Positions 1 through 7,825 of a stretch of DNA of 64,000 nucleotides are shown here, piece by piece. Both the position numbers and the translations under genes were made by a program. Source of the stretch: CAYLLT01 sp964384465 (lineage in GTDB: Bacteria > Planctomycetota > Phycisphaerae > UBA1845 > PWPN01); assembly GCA_964384465.1 (NCBI GenBank), contig CAYLLT010000013.1, positions 8,492 to 72,491 of the forward strand, written 5' to 3'. The notes below the pieces were generated by a model. That model was not told the origin of the DNA. It did not search any database and worked only from the letters and a program-made list of their open reading frames with translations. Position 1 is the first letter of the stretch. Every line of letters starts with the position of its first letter.

Positions 1-371
1 TAGGGCGCGCGGGACATGTTCTCGGCGCCGCCGGCCACGATCACGCCGGCGTCCTCGCACTGAATGGCCTGCGCCGCCAGCATGACCGCCTTCAGGCTGG
101 AGCCGCAGACCTTGTTGATGGTGGTCGCCCCGATATTGACGCTGAGGCCGGCGCCGATCGCGCATTGCCGGGCCACATTCTGGCCCAGCCCGGCACCGAC
201 GACGTTGCCGAAGATCACCTCGTTGATCTGATCGGGGTTGATGCGGGATTTTTCGATCGCGCCTTTGATGGCCGCACTGCCCAGGACCGGGGCGGACGTA
301 TCAACGAATACACCGCAAAAAGCGCCGATGGGCGTCCGCGCCCCGCCGGCCAGATAGACCTTCTTGATCAT
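1..371 (-). CDS. Acetyl-CoA acetyltransferase (thiolase), N-terminal part, cut by window edge
   Basis: The reverse strand encodes the first 123 residues of a thiolase; the remainder lies beyond the left edge. It opens MIKKVYLAGGARTPIG, typical of the family, and carries the motif INKVCGSSLKAV, whose Cys89 is the expected acyl-accepting nucleophile, followed by AGGAENMSRAPY. A good Shine-Dalgarno (AGGTGAGG) lies just upstream of the ATG. Thiolases of this type condense two acetyl-CoA to acetoacetyl-CoA. Lying downstream of a phasin-like gene and phaR on the same strand, with acetoacetyl-CoA-reductase-like genes nearby, it is probably the PhaA step of PHA synthesis, although fatty-acid degradation cannot be excluded from the fragment. 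Confidence 0.9.
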   Translation of the reverse strand, partial: MIKKVYLAGGARTPIGAFCGVFVDTSAPVLGSAAIKGAIEKSRINPDQINEVIFGNVVGAGLGQNVARQCAIGAGLSVNIGATTINKVCGSSLKAVMLAAQAIQCEDAGVIVAGGAENMSRAP

Positions 372-489
372 GATGCCTCACCTGAGAATAGTGTTGGACT
401 TCACCACAGGTCGGCGACCGGGCAATACCGACGCCTCACGTGGTGATGATTATATCGCGATACCGGCTCAATGCGGACTGCCGGCGGTA

Positions 490-1137
490 TCACGCCTTGG
501 CAGCGGCTCGACGGGGTTTTCGGCGTCCACGGCTTCGCGGAGTCACCGTTTCCGCCGTCTGAGCCTTTGTCCCAACGGTCTCCGCGGATGAGTGTCCGGC
601 GCCGCGCTGCGCCGAACGCAGCCCCGCTTGAGCGGCTCGCCCGGCCCGCGTGGCCACCTCGGTCATCGTTTCGGCGCTGCGGCGACCGAAATTGGTCCAC
701 AATTCCATGGCCCGGGCACTGGCCTCCACCATCGACTGCGTGCTGTTACGGAACGCATTCAGGGAGGTCTCCCAAAGCTGCTGAGTCTTGGCCTGCATTT
801 CGGAGATGGAGCCGGCCTTCCCGGCTTCCAGTGCCCGTTTCATGACTTCCATCGCGCTGCGGCAACTCTGATCGAAAACCTGTAATGACTCCTCCACCGC
901 GTGTTGCACGGTGGGGACAGCCTCGGCCACCGCCGACTGCGTATCCCGCTGTATAGATTGCAGTGAACCCGTATCACTGAAGAGGTCCGACCACCAGCGG
1001 GCGGCCCGCTCCTGCATTTCAATCCCGTTTCGAATGGTCAAATCGAACGCATCCGCGGCCTGACCGAATACGTCAGAGATGACTTTCTGGCTGCGATCGC
1101 CTCCGCTACGTCCGTTTCGGTGTTTCTGCTCTGCCAT
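490..1137 (-). CDS. Phasin-like PHA granule-associated protein
   Basis: This 215-residue protein has no signal peptide. Residues about 20-160 are a long amphipathic helical stretch rich in Ala, Gln, Glu and Ser (for example DVFGQAADAFDLTIRNGIEM and SLNAFRNSTQSMVEASARAM), the pattern of phasins that coat polyhydroxyalkanoate granules. The last 50 residues are Ala/Arg/Lys-rich (SRGRRKPRRAAAKA), resembling the basic DNA-binding tails of PhaF/PhaP-type proteins that tie granules to the nucleoid. It lies between phaR and the thiolase on the same strand, which supports the call. The assignment rests on composition and neighbourhood; phasins are poorly conserved in sequence. Confidence 0.65.
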   Translation of the reverse strand: MAEQKHRNGRSGGDRSQKVISDVFGQAADAFDLTIRNGIEMQERAARWWSDLFSDTGSLQSIQRDTQSAVAEAVPTVQHAVEESLQVFDQSCRSAMEVMKRALEAGKAGSISEMQAKTQQLWETSLNAFRNSTQSMVEASARAMELWTNFGRRSAETMTEVATRAGRAAQAGLRSAQRGAGHSSAETVGTKAQTAETVTPRSRGRRKPRRAAAKA

Positions 1138-1249
1138 GGCTGAACCTCACAATTCTGAAAACGAAGAAAATAGATTGTCCGACCAACGCTTACTGGAAAT
1201 ATACACCGCCGACAGTCGGCTGTCAAGGGATTTTTGTGCGATTGCAAAA

Positions 1250-1852
1250 TTAACGGTGAGAGGGCCGGGAACGCCGTTTTTTCCGTCCGGCCAGCTTTTT
1301 CTGGAGGGTCTGCACCTGCTGTTTCAGGTCCTCCACCACGGCCTGGAGGTTCGAATTCTCCGTTTCCGGGCCGGGACGACCCGGTTCGCCGGGGGTGGGG
1401 GCGGTGCCGGCCCACAATTTCCCGAACGGACCCATCATCAGGCGGGTCCAATCCGCCACGGAAGGCAGCGGCATCTGCAATCCGAGCGTCTGCCTGAGGT
1501 ACGTCTCGAACTGACGCTGCGAATCGAAGAACGACATCAGGGCTTGATTGAAGTATTTATCCAGAAAATCGTGAACGATCTGCTCGTTGGCACGGATCAG
1601 CCGGTGCAGCAGGGCGGCCGGAAAAACATCGAGTTTCGGCGAATCCCGCTCCAGCATGATCTGGGTGAGGATTTTGCCGGTAATGTCCACGCCGGTCTTC
1701 GCATCCGTCACCTGGATGTCGTATCCGTCACGGACCAGCGCGTGGATCGCCTCCAGCGTGATATGCCGGCTGCGGGTCGCATCGTAATAGCGGCGGTTCG
1801 GATATTTGCGGATGTCCAGCTTTTTACCGGACTCCGGATCGTTCACGGCCAT
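1250..1852 (-). CDS. phaR: PHA synthesis repressor PhaR
   Basis: This 200-residue protein starts MAVNDPESGKKLDIRKYPNRR; the motif IRKYPNRRYYDATRSRHI is the hallmark of the PHB/PHA accumulation regulator DNA-binding domain. It is followed by the PHB_acc region (ILTQIMLERDSPKLDVFPAA, LLHRLIRANEQIVHDFLDKY, around residues 60-105). The C-terminus is a short coiled coil (VVEDLKQQVQTLQKKL) and a basic tail. PhaR proteins bind nascent PHA and DNA and repress phasin and their own gene. The start at 1852 was chosen because the DNA-binding motif begins about 14 residues later; upstream codons reading MCVTHRRPT are probably leader. It is divergent from the reductase-like gene at 1928, sharing a 75-bp control region. 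Confidence 0.92.
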   Translation of the reverse strand: MAVNDPESGKKLDIRKYPNRRYYDATRSRHITLEAIHALVRDGYDIQVTDAKTGVDITGKILTQIMLERDSPKLDVFPAALLHRLIRANEQIVHDFLDKYFNQALMSFFDSQRQFETYLRQTLGLQMPLPSVADWTRLMMGPFGKLWAGTAPTPGEPGRPGPETENSNLQAVVEDLKQQVQTLQKKLAGRKKRRSRPSHR

Positions 1853-1882
1853 GGTGGGTCTCCGGTGGGTGACGCACATGCA

Positions 1883-1894
1883 CAAATATATTTG
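1883..1894. promoter_or_regulatory. 12-bp palindrome, candidate operator in the phaR/SDR intergenic region
   Basis: CAAATATATTTG is a perfect palindrome overlapping the -35 box of the rightward promoter in the 75-bp gap between phaR and the divergent dehydrogenase gene. A PhaR-family autoregulator would be expected to act here. The assignment to PhaR is inference: characterised PhaR sites are TGC/GCA-containing, and a TGCAC sequence lies immediately to the left. Confidence 0.35.
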
Positions 1895-1920
1895 ACAAAA
1901 CGCAAAAATGACATTATACG
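1892..1920 (+). promoter_or_regulatory. Sigma-70-like promoter for the SDR gene at 1928
   Basis: TTGACA (1892-1897) is followed by a 17-bp spacer and TATACG (1915-1920). The predicted transcription start, about 7 bp later, coincides with the ATG at 1928, so the message would be leaderless or nearly so, consistent with the lack of a Shine-Dalgarno sequence. On the opposite strand TATAAT (1918-1913) with TTGAAT (1939-1934), 15-bp spacing, could be the overlapping phaR promoter. Confidence 0.5.
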
Positions 1921-1927
1921 ATTTAAT

Positions 1928-2743
1928 ATGCAGATTCAAGGTAGAGTCGCATTGGTGACCGGGGCGGGGAGCGGCATTGGCAAGGCGACCTCGATCGAGC
2001 TGGCCAAGCGGGGCGTCAAGCGCATCGCCCTGGTGGACCGCAGCCAGGACGTTGCCCACGTGGCGGAAACCATCAACGAATGGATGGGCCACCCCGTGGC
2101 CGATCCATTCATCGGCGATGTCACCTGTGAAACGTTTCGTAGAGAAGTTCACGATGCGATGCACAGCGATGGCGACGTGGTTCGCATCTGCGTTCCGTCG
2201 GCCGGGATCACTCGGGACGCGCTGGCCGTCAAGATCGACAAGGAAACGCGCAAATCAGTCGTCTACCCGGTGGAGCTGTTCCGGGAAGTGACCGAAGTCG
2301 ATCTCATCGCCCCGATCTACTGGGCGATGGAGATGGTGGCCCGCATCTCGGAGGATCGCGCCCAGCGCAGCTTGCTCCAGTGGCAGCCGGAGGAACACAT
2401 CCAGGGCACGATCATCTTCATCGGTTCGATCTCCTCTCTGGGCAACAAGGGCCAGATCGCCTACGCGGCGGCCAAGGCGGGGCTGGAGGGTGCGGCCGCC
2501 ACGCTGACCAAGGAAGCCATTTTTCACGGCGTCCGCTGCGGGGTCATTCACCCCGGCTTTACGGACACGCCCATGGTGCGGACGCTCGGCGAAGAGTTCG
2601 TCAAGGAACACATCCTGCCGCAGACGCAGTTACGCCGCCTGATCCGTCCGGAAGAGGTGGCGGATGCCATCTGCTTCATGATTGCCAACTCAGCCGTCAG
2701 CGGCCAGCTCTGGGCCGACGCGGGCTGGCACCCGAATGCGTGA
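1928..2743 (+). CDS. Short-chain dehydrogenase/reductase in PHA locus
   Basis: This 271-residue protein is a classical SDR. The nucleotide-binding motif TGAGSGIG occurs at about residues 10-17, GSISS supplies the catalytic Ser region, and YAAAK is the YxxxK catalytic pair. The usual NAG motif is replaced by SAG (CVPSAGITRD), and there is an acidic insertion (ISEDRAQRSLLQWQPEEH) before the Ser strand, longer than in FabG/PhaB. The start at 1928 places the Rossmann motif at the normal distance from the N-terminus. Position next to phaR suggests an acetoacetyl-CoA or other 3-oxoacyl-CoA reductase, but substrate cannot be read from sequence. A stronger PhaB/FabG candidate lies at 3813. Confidence 0.82.
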   Translation: MQIQGRVALVTGAGSGIGKATSIELAKRGVKRIALVDRSQDVAHVAETINEWMGHPVADPFIGDVTCETFRREVHDAMHSDGDVVRICVPSAGITRDALAVKIDKETRKSVVYPVELFREVTEVDLIAPIYWAMEMVARISEDRAQRSLLQWQPEEHIQGTIIFIGSISSLGNKGQIAYAAAKAGLEGAAATLTKEAIFHGVRCGVIHPGFTDTPMVRTLGEEFVKEHILPQTQLRRLIRPEEVADAICFMIANSAVSGQLWADAGWHPNA

Positions 2744-2862
2744 AATCGGGTAGACTCCTAGAATGCCGATTCGGATCATAAGCGATTGAGCGAAAAAGGC
2801 TTAACTCGCCCTTGCTTGCTGGCCGATAATGAGATAAGCTAGAATGCAAGGGTGAGGAAGCC

Positions 2863-3099
2863 ATGGCTCTGGAACAGGAACAAAAAACGTACGAGCAAAA
2901 TGTCGAAAGCCTTAAAGGGCAAGAGGGAAAGTTCGTCCTCATTCATGGTGATCAAATAGTCGGTGTCTTTGACACTTACGCCGACGCCCTAAAGGCTGGA
3001 TATGAACAATTCAAACTTCTGCCTTTCTTCGTCAAGCAAATTCGGACTGTCGAAAACGTTCAATTCTTCACGCGAGACCTTACGCAATGCCCCACTTAA
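2863..3099 (+). CDS. Small DUF5678-like protein upstream of retropepsin-like protease
   Basis: This 78-residue protein contains the pattern GKFVLIHGDQIVGVFDTYAD followed by A..AGYEQF, resembling the DUF5678 type (GKWVA..G..VG.G.T..EA...A) that also appears at 13434 and 55494 in this window. It begins ALEQEQKTYEQNVESLKGQE, a short helix, and has no signal peptide. The stop overlaps the start of the next gene by 13 nt, so the two are probably co-translated. A GAGG Shine-Dalgarno precedes the ATG. Function unknown. The pairing of a small protein with a retropepsin-like protein is also seen at 10144-10787 with unrelated partners. Confidence 0.65.
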   Translation: MALEQEQKTYEQNVESLKGQEGKFVLIHGDQIVGVFDTYADALKAGYEQFKLLPFFVKQIRTVENVQFFTRDLTQCPT

Positions 3100-3533
3100 C
3101 GATGGGGTTGTCGCCAGGTGGGGCACTGGTTGACGTTTGGATCGGGGCGAGCGTTCCGAGAGTTAATGCCCTGAAGGCGGCAGGGCAAACACCAGAGATG
3201 CCGAAGCAAGTCCGGGCATTAATCGACACCGGCGCGAGCTGCACGGCCGTAGATCCTTCAATTATTCAGGCACTTGGTCTTATCCCGACTGGGGCCACTT
3301 TGATCCAAACCCCGTCCACTGGAGCTGCGCCGCATTCGACGAATCAATACGATGTGCTCTTGGGCGTTGTCTACCAACATGCGCCAACTGCACGGTTGAT
3401 CTTTGAGGCGTTGCCGGTCATTGAAAGCCAGCTTAGCCAGCAAGGTTTTCATGTTCTGCTCGGCAGGGATGTCCTCGGCAACTGCCTTTTTCTTTACAAC
3501 GGACAACAGGGGTTTTTCTCCCTCGCCTTCTGA
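3087..3533 (+). CDS. Retropepsin-like aspartic protease domain protein
   Basis: This 148-residue protein has the single-lobe aspartic protease signature ALIDTGASCTAVD around residues 45-57 and a later hydrophobic-Gly motif LLGRDVLGNC (about residues 124-133) that corresponds to the ILGRD element of retropepsin-like folds. One lobe implies that the active enzyme would be a homodimer. There is no signal peptide, so it is expected in the cytoplasm. It overlaps the preceding DUF5678-like gene by 13 nt, indicating a two-gene operon. Related pairs are common in planctomycete and cyanobacterial genomes, but I know of no proven substrate. Confidence 0.72.
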   Translation: MPHLTMGLSPGGALVDVWIGASVPRVNALKAAGQTPEMPKQVRALIDTGASCTAVDPSIIQALGLIPTGATLIQTPSTGAAPHSTNQYDVLLGVVYQHAPTARLIFEALPVIESQLSQQGFHVLLGRDVLGNCLFLYNGQQGFFSLAF

Positions 3534-3812
3534 AATTAGGACACTACCTGAAATCGCTCGATCCTGTCGAACGTTGAACGCTTTAGCCAAAAGCGTTACG
3601 ATGGCTGCGCGCTCGTTTGCCGGCGTCAGGCGCGAACGTTGAGTTCGTTTCCCGACGCGGCACGATGCCAATAACCCGCACATCGCGGGAATGATTTCGG
3701 CAAATTTTGCTCTGTCAGAGCATCCCTCTGCATTCGCGCCGGCGCGAAGAAGAGGCAACGTTATCATGCTACGCCTTTACCGGAAAAGAAAAACGAATGA
3801 AAGGACGACAAC

Positions 3813-4559
3813 ATGAGCACGCTCGCTGGAAAGGTTTGTCTGGTAACCGGAGGTTCGCGGGGGATCGGCCGGGCGACGGCCCTGGCGCTGGCGGAGGCCG
3901 GCGCGGATGTCGCGGTCAACTATCAAAACTCGACTGAAGCCGCGGAAGCGGTTTGCCGCCAGATCAAGGACCGCGGCCTGCGGGCGCAGGCGTACAAGGC
4001 CGACATCTCCCGCGAGGAAGAGGCCCGCGCGATGGCCGAGTCGGTCCTGCACGATTTCGGGCCGGTCAGCATCCTGGTGAATAACGCCGGCATCACGCGG
4101 GACCGCACGTTCCTCAAGATGACGCGGATGATGTGGGACGAGGTGCTGGGCGTCAATCTGAACGGCCCGTTCAACGTGACGCACGCCCTGCTGCCGGCGA
4201 TGATCGAATCCGGCTGGGGGCGGATCATCAACGTCGCTTCGATCGTCGGCCAGACGGGTAATTTCGGCCAGGCCAATTACGCGGTGACCAAAGGCGGGCT
4301 GATCGCCTTCACCATGACGCTGGCGCGGGAACTCGCCCGCAAGGGTGTGACGGTCAACGCGGTCGCACCGGGATTCATCGAGACGGACATGACCAAAGAC
4401 GTGCCGGCGGCGACGATCGAATCGGTGAAAACGATGACACCGATGGGGCGGCTGGGCAAGCCGGAAGAAGTGGCGGCCGCGATTGTGTTTCTGGCCGGCC
4501 CGCAATCCAGCTTTATCACGGGCCAGGTGATCCCGGTCAACGGCGGGATGTATATGTGA
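3813..4559 (+). CDS. 3-oxoacyl-ACP / acetoacetyl-CoA reductase (FabG/PhaB-type SDR)
   Basis: This 248-residue protein is the canonical length for FabG/PhaB. It shows TGGSRGIGRA (cofactor binding; the Arg after Ser favours NADPH), NNAGITRD, the catalytic Ser in NVASIVGQTG, YAVTKGG (YxxxK) and the C-terminal GQVIPVNGGMYM. FabG and PhaB reduce 3-oxoacyl-ACP or acetoacetyl-CoA to the 3-hydroxy form and are hard to separate by sequence. The PHA locus 1-2 kb upstream (thiolase, phasin, phaR) favours a PhaB role; FabG is the alternative. It starts at ATG 3813 after an AAAGGACGACAAC leader with a usable Shine-Dalgarno. Confidence 0.88.
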   Translation: MSTLAGKVCLVTGGSRGIGRATALALAEAGADVAVNYQNSTEAAEAVCRQIKDRGLRAQAYKADISREEEARAMAESVLHDFGPVSILVNNAGITRDRTFLKMTRMMWDEVLGVNLNGPFNVTHALLPAMIESGWGRIINVASIVGQTGNFGQANYAVTKGGLIAFTMTLARELARKGVTVNAVAPGFIETDMTKDVPAATIESVKTMTPMGRLGKPEEVAAAIVFLAGPQSSFITGQVIPVNGGMYM

Positions 4560-4674
4560 GCCGTACAGAATCAAAAGTTGAGGGCATGATTCTGCACGCA
4601 TTCCAACTGTAAAAACGTCCGGATTGTCCGCCTGCGGCGGACTGGCCGCGGCTCTTATCGCCAATCGAAGCAAC

Positions 4675-5100
4675 ATGCCCACGCTCTACTGTCCCATCTG
4701 CGGCTACAACCTCACCGGCCTGCCGGAGAACCGCTGTCCCGAGTGCGGGCAGGCATTCAATCCCTTGCAGCTTCTCAACTCCGCCCGTCGCCCCCACTCC
4801 GGCTTTGCAGCCACTTTCGTACTGGTGCTGTGGCCGCCAGTGATTGCCAGCATCCTGCCTATTGAGATCATCTTCAGCCCTCGATGGGATAATAGAGTCG
4901 TCCTTTCCATGTTTATCATTTTCATACTTGCCGGCGATCTTTACTTGGCGGCTCGGATTGCCGCGGACAGGCCGGTCAGACGGCATGGATTTTTGTCGAT
5001 CGTGGTTATCTGTTTTTTGATTCTGCTTTTCCAAACATTCTCAGGTATACCGTTGTTTTTGGGAGTTATGCAGCTAGGCATGCGGTTAGGATGGCGATGA
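4675..5100 (+). CDS. Zinc-ribbon membrane protein, planctomycete type (copy 1)
   Basis: The 141-residue product begins MPTLYCPICGYNLTGLPENR, continuing CPECG: a four-cysteine zinc ribbon. It is followed by about three hydrophobic segments (around residues 45-65, 75-100 and 108-130). The start at 4675 was chosen because the ribbon begins at once, as in the next gene; the reading frame extends upstream to 4624 without homologous content. The ribbon DNA is nearly identical to that of the next gene, so the two are paralogues or share a converted N-terminus. Function unknown; the ribbon presumably faces the cytoplasm. Confidence 0.7.
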   Translation: MPTLYCPICGYNLTGLPENRCPECGQAFNPLQLLNSARRPHSGFAATFVLVLWPPVIASILPIEIIFSPRWDNRVVLSMFIIFILAGDLYLAARIAADRPVRRHGFLSIVVICFLILLFQTFSGIPLFLGVMQLGMRLGWR

Positions 5101-5136
5101 TCACCTGACGGCCACAGTTGAGCGGCACGGCTTCAC

Positions 5137-5655
5137 ATGATGACATTCTTTTGTCCCAATTGCGGCTACAACCTCACCGGCCTGCCGGAGAATCGCTGCC
5201 CCGAATGCGGCCGCGAGTTCGACCCGGCGCAACTGGCGCAGCAGCGCCGCGCCGACGCGCGAATCGGCGGCGTTATCCTGCGCGTGCTGCTGGTCCCCGC
5301 GGCGCTGCCGCCCGACCTCCAGGCGCTGGTCCCCGCTCTCTGCGTGATCTGGGGCGTAGTCGTCGGCTCGATGATCGACCATATGAAATCAACCGGTGAA
5401 AAGGTTCTGATCCTGACCAGTTGCGCCATCGGCCTCGGGCTGCTGATTTTCGCCATCGTCACATCGAAGAAAGTCGCCCGACGGCTGGCGCTTACCCGCG
5501 CGATCCGCAGAGGCGACGACCATTCCGGATTGCAGGACCGCGCATTCATCCTGATCTGCGGCATCGGCCTTTTCTGCTGTCAGGGCATCCTGAGCGCGGC
5601 CGGTTTCTTCGGCGGCTGCGCGGCCGGCGTGCTGGCCACGCTGGATCTGAGATAA
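5137..5655 (+). CDS. Zinc-ribbon membrane protein, planctomycete type (copy 2)
   Basis: This 172-residue protein starts MMTFFCPNCGYNLTGLPENR, then CPECG, the same ribbon as the preceding gene, with a different membrane part: hydrophobic stretches at about residues 45-80, 88-108 and 133-165. Its stop codon overlaps the start of the radical SAM gene by one base (TAATG), which implies translational coupling and a possible link to that enzyme's membrane-lipid role. No enzymatic motif is visible. A third, larger protein with a related ribbon (CPKCWYNMTG) lies at 44130. Confidence 0.7.
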   Translation: MMTFFCPNCGYNLTGLPENRCPECGREFDPAQLAQQRRADARIGGVILRVLLVPAALPPDLQALVPALCVIWGVVVGSMIDHMKSTGEKVLILTSCAIGLGLLIFAIVTSKKVARRLALTRAIRRGDDHSGLQDRAFILICGIGLFCCQGILSAAGFFGGCAAGVLATLDLR

Positions 5656-7010
5656 TGGAGCGAGATTCCAGATCGCTCAATGATGAAATGGAAGTGCTTA
5701 CCCTTGAGGAGCCCGCGTTGGGTGTCAACCTCGCTATACGAACCCCGATCAAACAGACCACCAGTCTCTGCCCGGCGTGCAAGCGGCAGATCGAGGCGGA
5801 GGTTTATGAGTCCGAAGGGAAGATCTACCTCCATAAGGAGTGCCCGGAGCACGGCCCGTTCGACGTGCTCATCAACTCCGATCGGCGGTTCTACTATCAA
5901 TCGACAGGCGCGGGCTGCGCGTGCCAGACGCAGCCCGGCCACTGCGACTCGCTCATCGAGCAGGCCACCACGTGCATCGCGCTGATCGAGATCGTCGAGA
6001 CGTGCAACCTGAAATGCCCGACGTGCTACGCGGACAGCCCGTTCTCCGAACCCGCAGCGACGAAAGCTCTTTCGCTGGAAGAGTTCTGGAGCCGCATTCA
6101 CAGCGTGATCGACCGCAAGGGCCCGATCGACATCCTCCAGCTCTCCGGCGGCGAGCCGACGATTCACCCGCGGTTTTTCGAGCTGCTCGAAAGCGTGCTG
6201 GCCGACAAGCGGATCGGTTACACGCTGATCAACACCAACGGCGTCCTGCCCGCCCGCGATGACGATTTCGTCCGCAAGCTCGGCGAGCTGCACCAGCGGC
6301 ATCGCCACTTTGAGATTTACCTCCAGTTCGACGGGACGCAGGAGGGCGGGCAGGCGGCCCTGCGCGGCGGCGACTTCCGCAAGCTGCGCGAGCGCGCCAT
6401 CGAGCGCACCGGCGCATTCGGCATTCCGACCACGCTGGCGATGACCGTGACCGATGATAATCTGCCGTATCTTGGCGAGACGCTGCGTTTCGGATTGTCG
6501 CGCGAGTCCGTCCGCGGCGTCACCTTCCAGCCGATGTTCGGCTCCGGGCGAAACCATGTGGGATCAAATCCCACGTATACGCGGCTGAACGTCGCCGACA
6601 TCGTGCTCTCGCTGATCGAACAGAGTGACGGCCTGCTCGGCGAGGGCGACTTCACGCCGCTGCCCTGCGGCGATCCGAACTGCCACACCATCGGCTACCT
6701 GCTTCGCCGCAACGGCTCCGTCCTGCCCGTCTCGCGATTCATCGATTTTGCCAGCTTGCAGGGCTTCCTGAAAGACCGCGCGTACTTCGATCTGAACGAC
6801 CTGAAACGCTGCGGCTGCGAGTCCGAGCCGCTCGGGCACATCCTCAAAGCCCTGGAGATCGGGCCGGACAACGTCTTCCGCCTGTTCATCAAGCCGTTCA
6901 TGGACGTGTGGACCTACGATCAGGACCGCATCGACCGCTGCTGCGTACACGTCGTCGGCGAAGGCGGCAAGCTCGAATCGTTCTGCCGGCACTACGCGAT
7001 GCGATCGTGA
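5655..7010 (+). CDS. Radical SAM enzyme resembling tetraether/membrane-spanning lipid synthases
   Basis: This 451-residue protein has an N-terminal cysteine-rich region (SLCPACKRQIEAEVYESEGK, later KECPEHGPFDVL) and then the radical SAM motif ETCNLKCPTCYADSP (CxxxCxxC) near residue 120, with QLSGGEPTIH as the GGE element. C-terminal cysteines (PCGDPNCHTIGYLL, KRCGCESE, DRCCVHVV) could bind auxiliary clusters. The CP.C...A.VYE..GKIYL.KECPEHG opening followed by CNLxCPxCYA is what I know from the MJ0619/Tes family, which includes archaeal GDGT synthase and bacterial membrane-spanning lipid synthases. It overlaps the upstream ribbon gene by 1 nt and is followed 5 nt later by an Lgt-like gene. 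The family call is firm; the exact product is inference. Confidence 0.8.
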   Translation: MERDSRSLNDEMEVLTLEEPALGVNLAIRTPIKQTTSLCPACKRQIEAEVYESEGKIYLHKECPEHGPFDVLINSDRRFYYQSTGAGCACQTQPGHCDSLIEQATTCIALIEIVETCNLKCPTCYADSPFSEPAATKALSLEEFWSRIHSVIDRKGPIDILQLSGGEPTIHPRFFELLESVLADKRIGYTLINTNGVLPARDDDFVRKLGELHQRHRHFEIYLQFDGTQEGGQAALRGGDFRKLRERAIERTGAFGIPTTLAMTVTDDNLPYLGETLRFGLSRESVRGVTFQPMFGSGRNHVGSNPTYTRLNVADIVLSLIEQSDGLLGEGDFTPLPCGDPNCHTIGYLLRRNGSVLPVSRFIDFASLQGFLKDRAYFDLNDLKRCGCESEPLGHILKALEIGPDNVFRLFIKPFMDVWTYDQDRIDRCCVHVVGEGGKLESFCRHYAMRS

Positions 7011-7015
7011 ATCCT

Positions 7016-7717
7016 ATGAACAACCCGGCTTACGGCATCCTGATGATCGCCGGCATCGTCATCTCGGCGATGCTGTGGCGGCGGACGGATCGCTCGCGCA
7101 ACATCCCCGTGCTGGTGTTCGTCGGGGGACTCATCGGCGCGGTGGTGGGGGCGAAGCTCGCCTACCTTCTGGCCGAATGGCCATTTCATATCGGTCTGCC
7201 GGGATGCTGGATCGATGCGCTGGTGGGTCGGACGTTGCTGGGCGGCATCCTCTGCGGATACGCCGGCGTCGAATGGGGCAAATGGCAGAGCGGCTACACC
7301 GCGCCGACCGGCGATTCGTTCGCGCTGGTCGCCCCCGTTGGCATCGCGGTCGGTCGCATCGGATGCTTCCTGAACGGCTGCTGCCTGGGCCGCGTGTGCG
7401 GTCGGGCGTGGTATGCTGTAGCGGACACACAAGGCCTGCCGCGCTACCCGGCCTCGCTGATGGATGCCGCCTTCCAAATCATCTTCGTCGCCATCGCGTG
7501 GTTCGCCTATCGACGACAAATCCTCCGCGGACAACTGTTCCACGTTTACATGATTGCCTACGGCACCTTCCGCTTCGTCCACGAGTTCTACCGGGCCACG
7601 CCACGGATCGCTGGTGTGTTCAGCCCCTATCAAATCCTCGCACTGCTCATCGTCATCGTTGGTGCGTGGCGGTTCGTCGCTCGCGAGAGGCGCTCGCGTG
7701 TGCCGCAATTCGCTTGA
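7016..7717 (+). CDS. Lgt-like (prolipoprotein diacylglyceryl transferase family) membrane protein
   Basis: This 233-residue protein with about seven hydrophobic segments matches the Lgt fold: GRTLLGGILCGYAGVEWGK, the signature-like VGRIGCFLNGCCLGRVCG and a C-terminal TFRFVHEFYR. Relative to E. coli Lgt the signature GRLGNFINGELWG is changed (Asn to Cys, Glu to Cys) and the essential His of the FHGG loop is absent (LLGGILCG). It is also shorter than true Lgt (about 270-290). It is therefore probably a divergent branch with another glyceryl/alkyl transfer role rather than the housekeeping enzyme. It begins 5 nt after the radical SAM gene and very likely shares its pathway. Confidence 0.72.
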   Translation: MNNPAYGILMIAGIVISAMLWRRTDRSRNIPVLVFVGGLIGAVVGAKLAYLLAEWPFHIGLPGCWIDALVGRTLLGGILCGYAGVEWGKWQSGYTAPTGDSFALVAPVGIAVGRIGCFLNGCCLGRVCGRAWYAVADTQGLPRYPASLMDAAFQIIFVAIAWFAYRRQILRGQLFHVYMIAYGTFRFVHEFYRATPRIAGVFSPYQILALLIVIVGAWRFVARERRSRVPQFA

Positions 7718-7825
7718 CCCATCGCAGCAGCATCGCTATGGTATGCAGTGTCACGATTTCGATATGGGGGTCACCCGTTTATTTAGGAAATTGATCCTGA
7801 GGCAATGCTTCAGGCCGGATAAATC

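Noticed and set aside
3258..3767. 169-codon minus-strand frame opposite the retropepsin-like gene
   Set aside because: No recognisable domain, and its opposite strand has clear DTGAS and LLGRD motifs.
5137..5655. tRNA or small RNA between the zinc-ribbon genes
   Set aside because: No cloverleaf was found; none was found in other gaps examined.
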